From assembly GCA_016934645.1 (NCBI GenBank), contig JAFGSL010000723.1, positions 1 to 22,857 of the forward strand: DNA of 22,857 nucleotides, given 5' to 3'. Positions 14,489 through 21,877 of this stretch are shown piece by piece. This DNA comes from Anaerolineae bacterium (GTDB taxonomy: Bacteria; Chloroflexota; Anaerolineae; B4-G1; SLSP01). A model generated the notes under the pieces. It ran no database searches. It saw only the letters and a program-made list of their open reading frames with translations, and was not told the DNA's origin. A program made the position numbers and the translations under genes. Within the stretch, counting starts at the first letter, position 1; each line of letters starts with the position of its first letter.

Positions 14489-15910
14489 CTACTCGATTTC
14501 CAACCACGTGACTTCGACCTGCGAACCGTAAGCATCGGGGACATTGCGACGAACGATACCCCAAACGTGAATCACGGTGCCGGTATCGCGCAAGGCAGCG
14601 AGCTGCTCACCGATCTCCCCGAATCCGGCAATGCCGACGCGTGTACCGTTCTGGCCCATCATCTGGAAGTAGTCGTCAAACTGCGCGCCTTCTGGATTAC
14701 TCAGCACGACGCCCACCCAGTCCTCGACCGGTTCGGTGATCGTCTCAACTTCCGGTAATACCTCAACTTCGAGCCGCTGCACATCGATCTGTGTGCCGTT
14801 GAAGTCGGGGACGTCCTCGGTCAACGTTCCCCAGATGTGGACCTGTTGGTTGCTATCGCGCAGGGCTGCGATCTGCGCTTGAATCGCTGGGTCATGACTT
14901 TCGATGCCGAATTGCCCTCCCTCATAACCCTCTTTTTCGAAGTAGTCATCGAATTGTGCTCCTTCCGGTGTGCCGACGATGAAGCCCATCCAATCACTCA
15001 CAGGTTGTGTCTCTTCTGGCAAGGGAGCCACATCCTCGCCGCCTTCGATGCGTGTGACAGCGATTTGGCAACCGCTCGTATCGGGAACACCACAGGTCAG
15101 TTCTCCCCAGACGTAGAAGCGCACATCGCGATCGCGCAGGTTGTCCAACTGTGCGGCTACGGCAGGATCGAAGGTGTGGAGACCGTACCGGATTTTGAAG
15201 ACCGGATCCTCCAGGATGAAAGCGTCGTCACCACCGGAGCTAGGTTCGCTTGACAAGCTAACCAAGATGCCGGCCCATCCTTCAATAGGATCAGGCGCGA
15301 AAAAGTCACCGGGGCCATCGACCCGCAAGCGTGTGACGTCGAACACGCATCCACCGAATTCGGTTTCTTCGTCGAAGCCGGTATCCTCACAGATCAATGC
15401 CCCCCAGAAGTGAGCCAATTTGTCTGTGTCGCGCAGTGCGTCGAGTTGAGCCTTCACTGCTGCATCGCTGGTCGTAAGCCCGGCATTGCCAGCTTCTTTG
15501 GGACTGAGCATCAAGTAATTCTCAAAAGGTTGATCAGCAGGTGGTGTGATAACCTGTCCATACCAGCCGAAGACAAGTTTGGGTGCTGGTGCGCCAGGGC
15601 TACACTCGCCACGGAAAAACGCCCATTCCTCACATTCACTGCCATCGGGGAAGACACACACGCCATACTGGCCTGCGTCTGAATCCCGTATATCTAGGGT
15701 GCCGCACTGTTCTTCGCAGTAAACGGAGGCCGGATTGGCCATCCCGATACCTTTGTCTTCCGCCACAACTATCGGAGATTCGGTTTCTGCGACCACCTCG
15801 TCAACTGGGGATGTTTCCGAAAACAGTGCTCCGTTCACCGGGCTGCTACATCCGGTGATAAGCAATAGACAGCCTAAAAGTCCTAGTGCCAACAGTTTGC
15901 TTTTCATCAT
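14489..15910 (-). CDS. Lipoprotein with DUF333 domain and four tandem repeats
   Basis: 473 aa. A lipoprotein signal peptide ends in LITGC with Cys21. After a low-complexity acidic linker, residues 54-103 are a DUF333 domain (GMANPASVYCEEQCG...YGVCVFPDGSECEEWAFFRGEC). Then come four diverged repeats of about 80 residues at 115-197, 211-291, 306-383 and 397-473, each with W-x-G at the start, a D-x-A-x-x-A-Q-L/I-x-x-L-R-D core, an x-W-G strand and a final R/W-L-x-V strand. Repeats 1 and 2 have a Cys pair in the last hairpin; repeats 3 and 4 lack it. Probably anchored on the outer face of the membrane; function unknown. AAGGAG is 4 bases from the first ATG and 7 from the second (15905-15907), which may be the real start. 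Confidence 0.85.
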   Translation of the reverse strand: MMKSKLLALGLLGCLLLITGCSSPVNGALFSETSPVDEVVAETESPIVVAEDKGIGMANPASVYCEEQCGTLDIRDSDAGQYGVCVFPDGSECEEWAFFRGECSPGAPAPKLVFGWYGQVITPPADQPFENYLMLSPKEAGNAGLTTSDAAVKAQLDALRDTDKLAHFWGALICEDTGFDEETEFGGCVFDVTRLRVDGPGDFFAPDPIEGWAGILVSLSSEPSSGGDDAFILEDPVFKIRYGLHTFDPAVAAQLDNLRDRDVRFYVWGELTCGVPDTSGCQIAVTRIEGGEDVAPLPEETQPVSDWMGFIVGTPEGAQFDDYFEKEGYEGGQFGIESHDPAIQAQIAALRDSNQQVHIWGTLTEDVPDFNGTQIDVQRLEVEVLPEVETITEPVEDWVGVVLSNPEGAQFDDYFQMMGQNGTRVGIAGFGEIGEQLAALRDTGTVIHVWGIVRRNVPDAYGSQVEVTWLEIE

Positions 15911-16010
15911 TTTTCTCCTTTTGCTAGTTGAAACCTGTTCGATACTTTTGACGCTGTTTTACGCAAAATAGTTCCGGTTTTGCACTGTGCTTGTGGTGAG
16001 TTTCCGACCT

Positions 16011-16072
16011 GGTCACTTGACCGGGAAAACACAGGCCTATAGGCCTATGGCTAATTGTCGCCTTTGACAATT
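16011..16072. promoter_or_regulatory. Cluster of three palindromes in the divergent intergenic region
   Basis: GGTCA-ct-TGACC (16011-16022), the perfect 14-mer AGGCCTATAGGCCT (16033-16046) and AATTGTC-gccttt-GACAATT (16053-16072). The last contains a consensus -35 TTGACA (16064-16069) facing the glycosidase, but no good -10 follows at 16-18 bases. These lie between the divergent lipoprotein and glycosidase genes and could be operators or a regulatory hairpin. Confidence 0.45.
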
Positions 16073-16116
16073 TGGAGTACCATACGACCTATCCGAGTAA
16101 ACTTTCAGGGGAAATG

Positions 16117-18288
16117 ATGGAAACATCACAACACATGCCTTGGTACCAACGCACCCGGCGCTGGGGCCAGACCAACTTGAGCGAATTGGATCCGCTCGAC
16201 TATGATGCGGCGTGGTGGCGTGACTATTGGCGGCGCACTGGCGTGCAGGGCATCATCGTCAACGCGGGCGGCATTGTTGCGTACTACCCAAGCCGCTTTC
16301 CGCTGCACTACCCTGCTGCACACCTGGGAGAGCGCGATCTTTTCGGCGAAATTACGGCGCTGGCCCGCGAAGAAGGATTGACCGTACTGGCGCGTATGGA
16401 CTCCAACCGCGCTGAAGAACGTTTCTACCAGGCACATCCTGATTGGTTTGTAGTCGATGCGGACAGCAAGCCGCGCCGTGCAGGCAACCGTTATCTCACC
16501 TGTGTTAACAGCGACTACTACAAAGTCTACCTCCCCGATGTTTTGCGCGAGATCATCGATTTGTACCATCCCGATGGTTTTACCGACAACAGTTGGACCG
16601 GCGTGGGACGCAATTGTATATGCCAGTGCGAATCATGTCATCGCAAGTTCCGTGACGACACCGGCTATACACTCCCTACCGTCGCCAACTGGGATGATCC
16701 GGCCTATCGTCGTTGGATCAAGTGGAGCTATCAGTGCCGTCTGGAAAATTGGGACTTGAACAATTGTGTGACGCAAACGCACGGCGGTCCAGACTGCCTC
16801 TGGCTCGGTATGATCAATGGAAACCCTGTCTGTACGCATCTTTCTTTCTGCGACCTCAAGGAAATCGGCGCGCGGTCGCAGATGATGATGAGCGACCAGC
16901 AATCGCGGGATGCGCTCACAGGCTTCGAGCAAAACGGGCTGAGCGGGAAGCTGTTGCACGGTGTGCTGGGGTGGAACAAGATTATCCCAGAGAGTATGGC
17001 GACCTACGTTCGTGGCGTGCATCCCTTCCGCAAGGCTGCCAATCCGCTCGAAGAAACCCGTTTCTGGATGCGCGAGGGCTTTGCCGGGGGGATTTCGCCG
17101 TGGTGGCATCACGTGGGCGCGCACCAGGATGACCGGCGGCAATTCCATACGGTCGAGTCGCTGATGCGCTGGCATGCTGATAATGCAGCCTATCTCTACG
17201 ACCGCGAACCGGTCGCCAATGTGGGGCTGGTCTGGTCACAGGATAACATCGACTTTTACGGACGCGATCATATCCAAGAAAAGGTGCAGCTTCCCTGGCG
17301 CGGTTTCTCTCTGGCGTTGACGCAGGCGCGCATTCCTTTCCTACCCGTCCACGCCGATCACATCGCGCGGGACGCGAAGCACCTCGACGTGTTGATCTTG
17401 CCCGACCTCGGCGTGCTGACCGACGCGCAGGCTGACGCGTTACATACTTTCATCGCCAACGGCGGCAGCCTCGTCGCCACGGGGCGCAGCGGTTGTTTCG
17501 ATGCCTGGGGCGAGCCGCGCCCCACCCCGGCGTTGGACGATCTGTTCGGCATTTATCGTACAGAAAAACGTTTCGGTCTGGCAGGCGAGCGCACCTCAAG
17601 TTGGGAAGTTCATTCGGCGCACACTTACCTGCGCTTGTTGCCGGAACTGAATCAGCCCGATGCTCCTGTGGACAATGTAAACCGGCATCCTATCCTGGCG
17701 GGATTTGACGATACCGACATCATAGCCTTTGGCGGCACATTGGAAGGTGCCGCGCCGGATGCGGATGTTGATGTGGTCGCCACTTACGTCCCTGCCTTCC
17801 CCATCTATCCACCGGAGTTCAGTTGGATGCGCGCGCCGCGCACCGACATTCCCGCCATCATCGTCCGGGAGCATCCGGAGGGCGGGCGGATCGTCTACTT
17901 TGCCGCTGATATCAGCCGCTGTTATGGACGTCAGCGGTTGCCGGACCATGGTGACTTGCTGGCAAACGCCGTCCGTTGGGCCGCCCGTGACACACTACCG
18001 CTTTCTGTCGAGGGGCCAGGATATCTCGATTGTCACCTCTATCGCCAGGAAGGACGCTCCATCTTGCACATCGTCAATTTGAGCGCCTGCCGCGCTTGGC
18101 CCGGCTACGTCGAAGAGTCGTTACCCGCCGGACCGGTGCGTATTGCTCTACGCTTGGATGACGGCTTCACACCGCAGCGCGCTTCGTTGCAGGTCAGCCA
18201 TCAAATGCTCCCCGTCCACAGCACCGAAGGTTGGGCCGTCGTCGAACTTCCCGCCATCGTCGATCACGAAATGCTCGTCTTCACATAA
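16117..18288 (+). CDS. GHL6/GH42-like glycoside hydrolase with trimerisation-type domain
   Basis: 723 aa. The N-terminal TIM barrel begins MPWYQRTRRWGQTN, then has GIIVNAGGIVAYYPSRFPLH, LARMDSNR and HPDGFTDNSWTG followed by a Cys cluster CICQCESCHRKF near 180-190, typical of GHL6 and GH42-like enzymes. A Rossmann-type domain (VANVGLVWSQDN...LDVLILPDLGVLTDAQADAL...GGSLVATG, about 375-465) matches the beta-galactosidase trimerisation domain; a beta-rich C-terminus follows. Start chosen at the ATG at 16117 with AGGGGA just upstream; the ATG at 16114 is too close to it and a TTG at 16072 would sit on the -35-like box. No signal peptide. The substrate is unknown; these families act on beta-galactosides or fucosides. 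Function of the specific enzyme is inference. Confidence 0.78.
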   Translation: METSQHMPWYQRTRRWGQTNLSELDPLDYDAAWWRDYWRRTGVQGIIVNAGGIVAYYPSRFPLHYPAAHLGERDLFGEITALAREEGLTVLARMDSNRAEERFYQAHPDWFVVDADSKPRRAGNRYLTCVNSDYYKVYLPDVLREIIDLYHPDGFTDNSWTGVGRNCICQCESCHRKFRDDTGYTLPTVANWDDPAYRRWIKWSYQCRLENWDLNNCVTQTHGGPDCLWLGMINGNPVCTHLSFCDLKEIGARSQMMMSDQQSRDALTGFEQNGLSGKLLHGVLGWNKIIPESMATYVRGVHPFRKAANPLEETRFWMREGFAGGISPWWHHVGAHQDDRRQFHTVESLMRWHADNAAYLYDREPVANVGLVWSQDNIDFYGRDHIQEKVQLPWRGFSLALTQARIPFLPVHADHIARDAKHLDVLILPDLGVLTDAQADALHTFIANGGSLVATGRSGCFDAWGEPRPTPALDDLFGIYRTEKRFGLAGERTSSWEVHSAHTYLRLLPELNQPDAPVDNVNRHPILAGFDDTDIIAFGGTLEGAAPDADVDVVATYVPAFPIYPPEFSWMRAPRTDIPAIIVREHPEGGRIVYFAADISRCYGRQRLPDHGDLLANAVRWAARDTLPLSVEGPGYLDCHLYRQEGRSILHIVNLSACRAWPGYVEESLPAGPVRIALRLDDGFTPQRASLQVSHQMLPVHSTEGWAVVELPAIVDHEMLVFT

Positions 18289-18319
18289 GCAGCCTGACAG
18301 AACCAAAAGCGCAAATCTC

Positions 18320-18346
18320 AACGGATTGAACAGATTTTAACGAATT
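18320..18346. repeat. 9-bp-periodic tract related to the xpt-guaA repeat
   Basis: Three units, AACGGATTG, AACAGATTT and TAACGAATT, follow the same AC-x-GATT pattern and 9-bp spacing as the arms at 4597-4681. It occupies the 120-bp gap between the glycosidase and the next gene; nothing else is seen there besides the ribosome site. Confidence 0.5.
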
Positions 18347-18408
18347 TTTCTGGCTCCCAACGTGTAGCATGCAACCTGTAACCTACAACTGTTATCGAGG
18401 AGGACTCT

Positions 18409-19263
18409 ATGCCTGACACAATAGCATCGACTATGCCACACATTGCCTTTGGCGACTATTCACTATCGCGTTTGATCCTCGGCGCGAACCCGATCAACGG
18501 CGGATCGCATCTGTCACGCTTTGTCAATATGCAGATGAAGCGTTACTTCACAGAAGAACGCATCCAGGAGACACTGCGGCAGTGCGAAGCGGTGGGCATC
18601 AATACGTGGCAATCCGGCCCGGTAAACCTGGAGGCCTACCACACTTACGTTGAAAACGGCGGCACAATGCACTACATCGGGCTGGCGAGTGACAACAAGC
18701 ATGATCCCACGATGCTCGAACGCCTCGTTGCAAGCGGGACCATCGGCGTGGCGCACCATGGCGAAGTCACCGACGTATTCTGGAAAACGGGACAGGTCGA
18801 CAAGGCGCGCGACTACTGCAAGCGCATTCGCGACGCGGGCGTCATGGTCGGCGTCTCCACGCACATGCCCGATGTGGTGGATCACATCGTCTCGGCTGGG
18901 TGGGATGTGGACTTCTTCATGTGCTGCGTCTACGAGCGCCACCGCAGCCCGGAGGAACTCAAGGCGCTGCTGGGCCACATTCCGCTGCCGCCGAAAGAGG
19001 TCTACCTGGAAAGCGATCCACCCCGGATGTATAAGGCCATGCGCGGAACAGACAAACCATGTCTCGCGTTCAAAATTCTGGCGGCAGGCCGTCTGTGCGA
19101 CAGGCAAGAATGGGTCGAGACCGCGTTTGAAGACGCTTTCCGGCAGATCAAGCCCAACGACGCCGTCATCGTGGGGATGTATCCTGAGTATGAGGATCAA
19201 ATTGCGATCAACGCCGAATATGTGCGGCGATTCGGCCAGAGCAAAAGAGTAAAAACACCGTAG
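18409..19263 (+). CDS. Aldo/keto-reductase-like TIM-barrel protein, function unknown
   Basis: 284 aa. The opening LSRLILGANPINGGSHLS and the later ETLRQCEAVGINTWQSG resemble the first strands of aldo/keto reductases (SRLGLGTxxxGG ... GINxxDT), and later segments IGVAHHGEVTD, VMVGVSTHMPDVV and LAFKILAAGRL give the spacing of a TIM barrel. The AKR catalytic Tyr/Lys pair and the usual C-terminal NADPH-binding Arg-rich motif are not evident, so reductase activity is doubtful. AGGAGG is 6 bases before the ATG. It follows the GHL6 gene by 120 bp on the same strand and may share its transcript, suggesting a carbohydrate-related role. The stop codon lies within the terminator stem. Confidence 0.65.
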   Translation: MPDTIASTMPHIAFGDYSLSRLILGANPINGGSHLSRFVNMQMKRYFTEERIQETLRQCEAVGINTWQSGPVNLEAYHTYVENGGTMHYIGLASDNKHDPTMLERLVASGTIGVAHHGEVTDVFWKTGQVDKARDYCKRIRDAGVMVGVSTHMPDVVDHIVSAGWDVDFFMCCVYERHRSPEELKALLGHIPLPPKEVYLESDPPRMYKAMRGTDKPCLAFKILAAGRLCDRQEWVETAFEDAFRQIKPNDAVIVGMYPEYEDQIAINAEYVRRFGQSKRVKTP

Positions 19264-19286
19264 GGCAGGATGACCCTGCCCTACGG
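19258..19286. terminator. Bidirectional terminator between the TIM-barrel gene and pheT
   Basis: Perfect 12-bp stem CCGTAGGGCAGG (19258-19269) / CCTGCCCTACGG (19275-19286) with loop ATGAC. On the minus strand it is followed by TGTTTTTACTC, a good Rho-independent tail for pheST. The plus-strand gene's TAG stop (19261-19263) lies inside the left arm. Confidence 0.85.
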
Positions 19287-19293
19287 CTAAGTA

Positions 19294-21867
19294 TTACGCG
19301 CCGCGCAACGTAGCGTTGATCCGCTTCTGCACCAGCTTGATGACGCGCTCGCGGAGTTTGGCAACATCCCGCTCATCCAGCGGTTTGCCCGGCGATTGGT
19401 ATGTCAGCGCGAAAGCCAGGCTCTTGCGGCCCTCCCCCACCTGCGCGCCCCGGTACACATCGAAGAACAATGCCTGCGTAACCAAGGGGTATCCTGCCTC
19501 CAAAATGGCGCGCCGCACATCGTCGGCAGGCAGGCTCTCATCCACCACCAGAGCCAGGTCTTCGTACACCGGCGGGTAGATGGAGAGTGTGCCGATCTTC
19601 TTCTCCGCGTCGGCCTGGCGCGCGGCATCGAGCAATGCATCCAGGTCCCATTCCAGCATCACAATGGGCTGCTCCGGCAGATCGAAAGCCTCGCGGACGA
19701 GTGGGTGCAGTTCCCCAACGACACCAAGTTCGCGGTCGTTGACCGTCACGGCAGCGCAGCGCCCCGGATGGAACGACGGATGCTGGCCCTTGGCCCACTG
19801 CACCTTATCCTCCAGCGCGAGCGAGCGCAAGAGGGCGTCCGCAATCCCCTTGAGATCGAAGTAATCCATCATCTCGCGGTCGGTCGGCGCATACCAGCGA
19901 CCCTGGCGCGGGCCGGTGAGCAGGATGCACAGGCGGCGCGGCTCGTCCACGCCGGTATCCGGCGCATCGGCATCCAATTCACGCATCTTGAAATAGATGT
20001 GTCCCACCTCGAAGATGGCAATGCGCTCCAGGAAGCGCAGATTGCTCCACGCGGTGCGCAGCGCGCCGGACAGCAGTGTGCGGCGCATCTGCGAACGCTC
20101 GGGCGAGAGGTAGTTTTTTAACATCACGCGCTCCCCCGGCAATGCGAGCGTCGCCTGTGGATCAGGATTCAGCCGCGCCTCGTCCTCGGGATCGATCAAC
20201 GAGTACACGATGACTTCATCCAACCCCAGCCCCACCATAATATCGCGGATGTGATCCTCCTCCTCCAGGGAGACATTGCGACGCAAGGGCGGCAGTTCTT
20301 CCTCGATGAGCGTGATGGGGAAGTGGTCGTAGCCCCAGATGCGCCCGATCTCTTCCACCAGATCCACCGGCAGACTCACGTCCAGACGGTAGGAGGGAAC
20401 GGTCACACGCCACACATCACCCTGATCCGGGGCACCCGGTATGGGTAAGGATTCTGTGTCTTCTACACGGAATTCCAAGGACGCGAGGATGCGCAGTTGC
20501 TCCTCCGGCGGGATGGCGAGACCCAGGATACGGTCGGCGAGCGCCGGACTATAGTGGATGACGCGCGGTTCCGGCTTGCCTGGATAGAGGTCACCGGCAA
20601 CCTGATCGACGCGCGCTCCAGCGAATTCCACCATCAACTCGGCAGCACGGGCCGCGGCGACCAGGGCCAGTTCCGCGTCTACCCGTTTGCCGAAGCGGGA
20701 CCCCGCTTCAGTAGCAAGCTTGAGCGTCTGGCAGGTACGGCGGATGTTGATGAAATTGAAGCTTGCGGCCTCCAGCAAGATGTCCTGAGTGTCGTCCTTT
20801 ACTTCACTGTCCAGACCACCCATCACCCCACCGATGCCCACCGGGCCACCACCGTCGGTGATGAGCAACATTTCGCCGTCGTAGGTACGCAGTTCACCAT
20901 CGAGGGTCGCCATCTGCTCGCCCTCGGCGGCGCGCCGCACGATGATAGCTGGCTGTCCCTGTCCGGGGCGTGGGCGGATGTCGGCGTAGTCGAAGGCGTG
21001 AAGCGGTTGGCCCAACTCCAACATCACGTAGTTGGTGATATCGACAACGTTGTTGATGGAGCGCATCCCAGCGCGGCTCAGGCGCATCTGCATCCACAAG
21101 GGGGACGGCCCGATCTCTACGCCGCGAATCATCGTCGCCGTATAGCGCGGGCAGAGGTCGGGATCGGCAATTTCCAGGTCGACGAAGTCAGGCTGTTCCT
21201 GCACGGTCAGCCCAAGTCGCTGCGCGGCCTCGATGGGCGTGCGCTTGAGCGGCCGGTGGAAGATCGCCGCCATATCGCGGGCTATGCCGTAGACCGATTG
21301 CAAGTGCCCGAATGGTCCCTTGATCTGGAAATCCAGGACATAGTCGCCCAACACTTCCACGAGCGGCACACAAACCGGTGTGTCGTCAGGAAGATAGATG
21401 ATGTCCGTTTGTTCTTCGGCGAGGCCGAGTTCTTTCTCAGAGCACACCATCGCCCGCGAGGGGACGCCGCGAATTTTGGTGGGCTTGAGCTTGGTCTTGG
21501 ACCAGCCCTCCTTGTGACCGTCGTAGAGCGTCGCGCCCTCCCAGGCAAAGGCCACCTTAAGGTGCAAACCACTCTCACCCTTGCGTTCGTACAGGCTCGG
21601 CGCGCCCGTCACGACGATCTCGTTTTCGACGCCGCCGTAATTCACCTCGGCCAGTACCAACCGGTCGGCATCGGGATGAGGGCGCACGGCCAACACCTCG
21701 GCGGTGAGGATTTTCTCCGGGTCCCAGGGCAATTCTGCCTCCGGGTAACCAATGGCCTCAATCCCTTCAACTTCCAGACCGGCCATGTCCAACCGGAAAC
21801 GCAGGTCTTGGATAGGAATATCTTTGACATCGACATATTCGTTAAGCCAGGATAGTGGTATTTTCAT
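19294..21867 (-). CDS. pheT: Phenylalanine-tRNA ligase beta subunit
   Basis: 857 aa, a little longer than E. coli PheT (795). With PheS it forms the (alpha-beta)2 enzyme that charges tRNA-Phe. Domains in order: N-terminal MKIPLSWLNEYVD; EMAP-II-like tRNA-binding OB fold (about 45-165); B3/B4 editing region with NNVVDITNYVMLELGQPLHAFD; B5; catalytic-like core with SPERSQMRRTLLSGAL and FEVGHIYF; ferredoxin-fold anticodon-binding domain (about 758-857, YPPVYEDLALVV to the end). The usual PNRxD stretch before SVYGIAR is replaced by KGPFGH. An AGAGGTG site lies before the ATG, 10 bases after the pheS stop, so the two are translated from one mRNA. Ends at the 19258-19286 terminator. Confidence 0.96.
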   Translation of the reverse strand: MKIPLSWLNEYVDVKDIPIQDLRFRLDMAGLEVEGIEAIGYPEAELPWDPEKILTAEVLAVRPHPDADRLVLAEVNYGGVENEIVVTGAPSLYERKGESGLHLKVAFAWEGATLYDGHKEGWSKTKLKPTKIRGVPSRAMVCSEKELGLAEEQTDIIYLPDDTPVCVPLVEVLGDYVLDFQIKGPFGHLQSVYGIARDMAAIFHRPLKRTPIEAAQRLGLTVQEQPDFVDLEIADPDLCPRYTATMIRGVEIGPSPLWMQMRLSRAGMRSINNVVDITNYVMLELGQPLHAFDYADIRPRPGQGQPAIIVRRAAEGEQMATLDGELRTYDGEMLLITDGGGPVGIGGVMGGLDSEVKDDTQDILLEAASFNFINIRRTCQTLKLATEAGSRFGKRVDAELALVAAARAAELMVEFAGARVDQVAGDLYPGKPEPRVIHYSPALADRILGLAIPPEEQLRILASLEFRVEDTESLPIPGAPDQGDVWRVTVPSYRLDVSLPVDLVEEIGRIWGYDHFPITLIEEELPPLRRNVSLEEEDHIRDIMVGLGLDEVIVYSLIDPEDEARLNPDPQATLALPGERVMLKNYLSPERSQMRRTLLSGALRTAWSNLRFLERIAIFEVGHIYFKMRELDADAPDTGVDEPRRLCILLTGPRQGRWYAPTDREMMDYFDLKGIADALLRSLALEDKVQWAKGQHPSFHPGRCAAVTVNDRELGVVGELHPLVREAFDLPEQPIVMLEWDLDALLDAARQADAEKKIGTLSIYPPVYEDLALVVDESLPADDVRRAILEAGYPLVTQALFFDVYRGAQVGEGRKSLAFALTYQSPGKPLDERDVAKLRERVIKLVQKRINATLRGA

Positions 21868-21877
21868 TGTTCACCTC

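Noticed and set aside
16072..16116. TTG at 16072 as start of the GHL6 gene
   Set aside because: It overlaps a hairpin and a TTGACA box, adds residues unlike the family, and a ribosome site lies right before the ATGs at 16114/16117.
20497..21855. Open frame of 452 codons opposite pheT
   Set aside because: It lies wholly antisense to a well-conserved pheT with no ribosome site and a composition typical of a high-G+C shadow frame.
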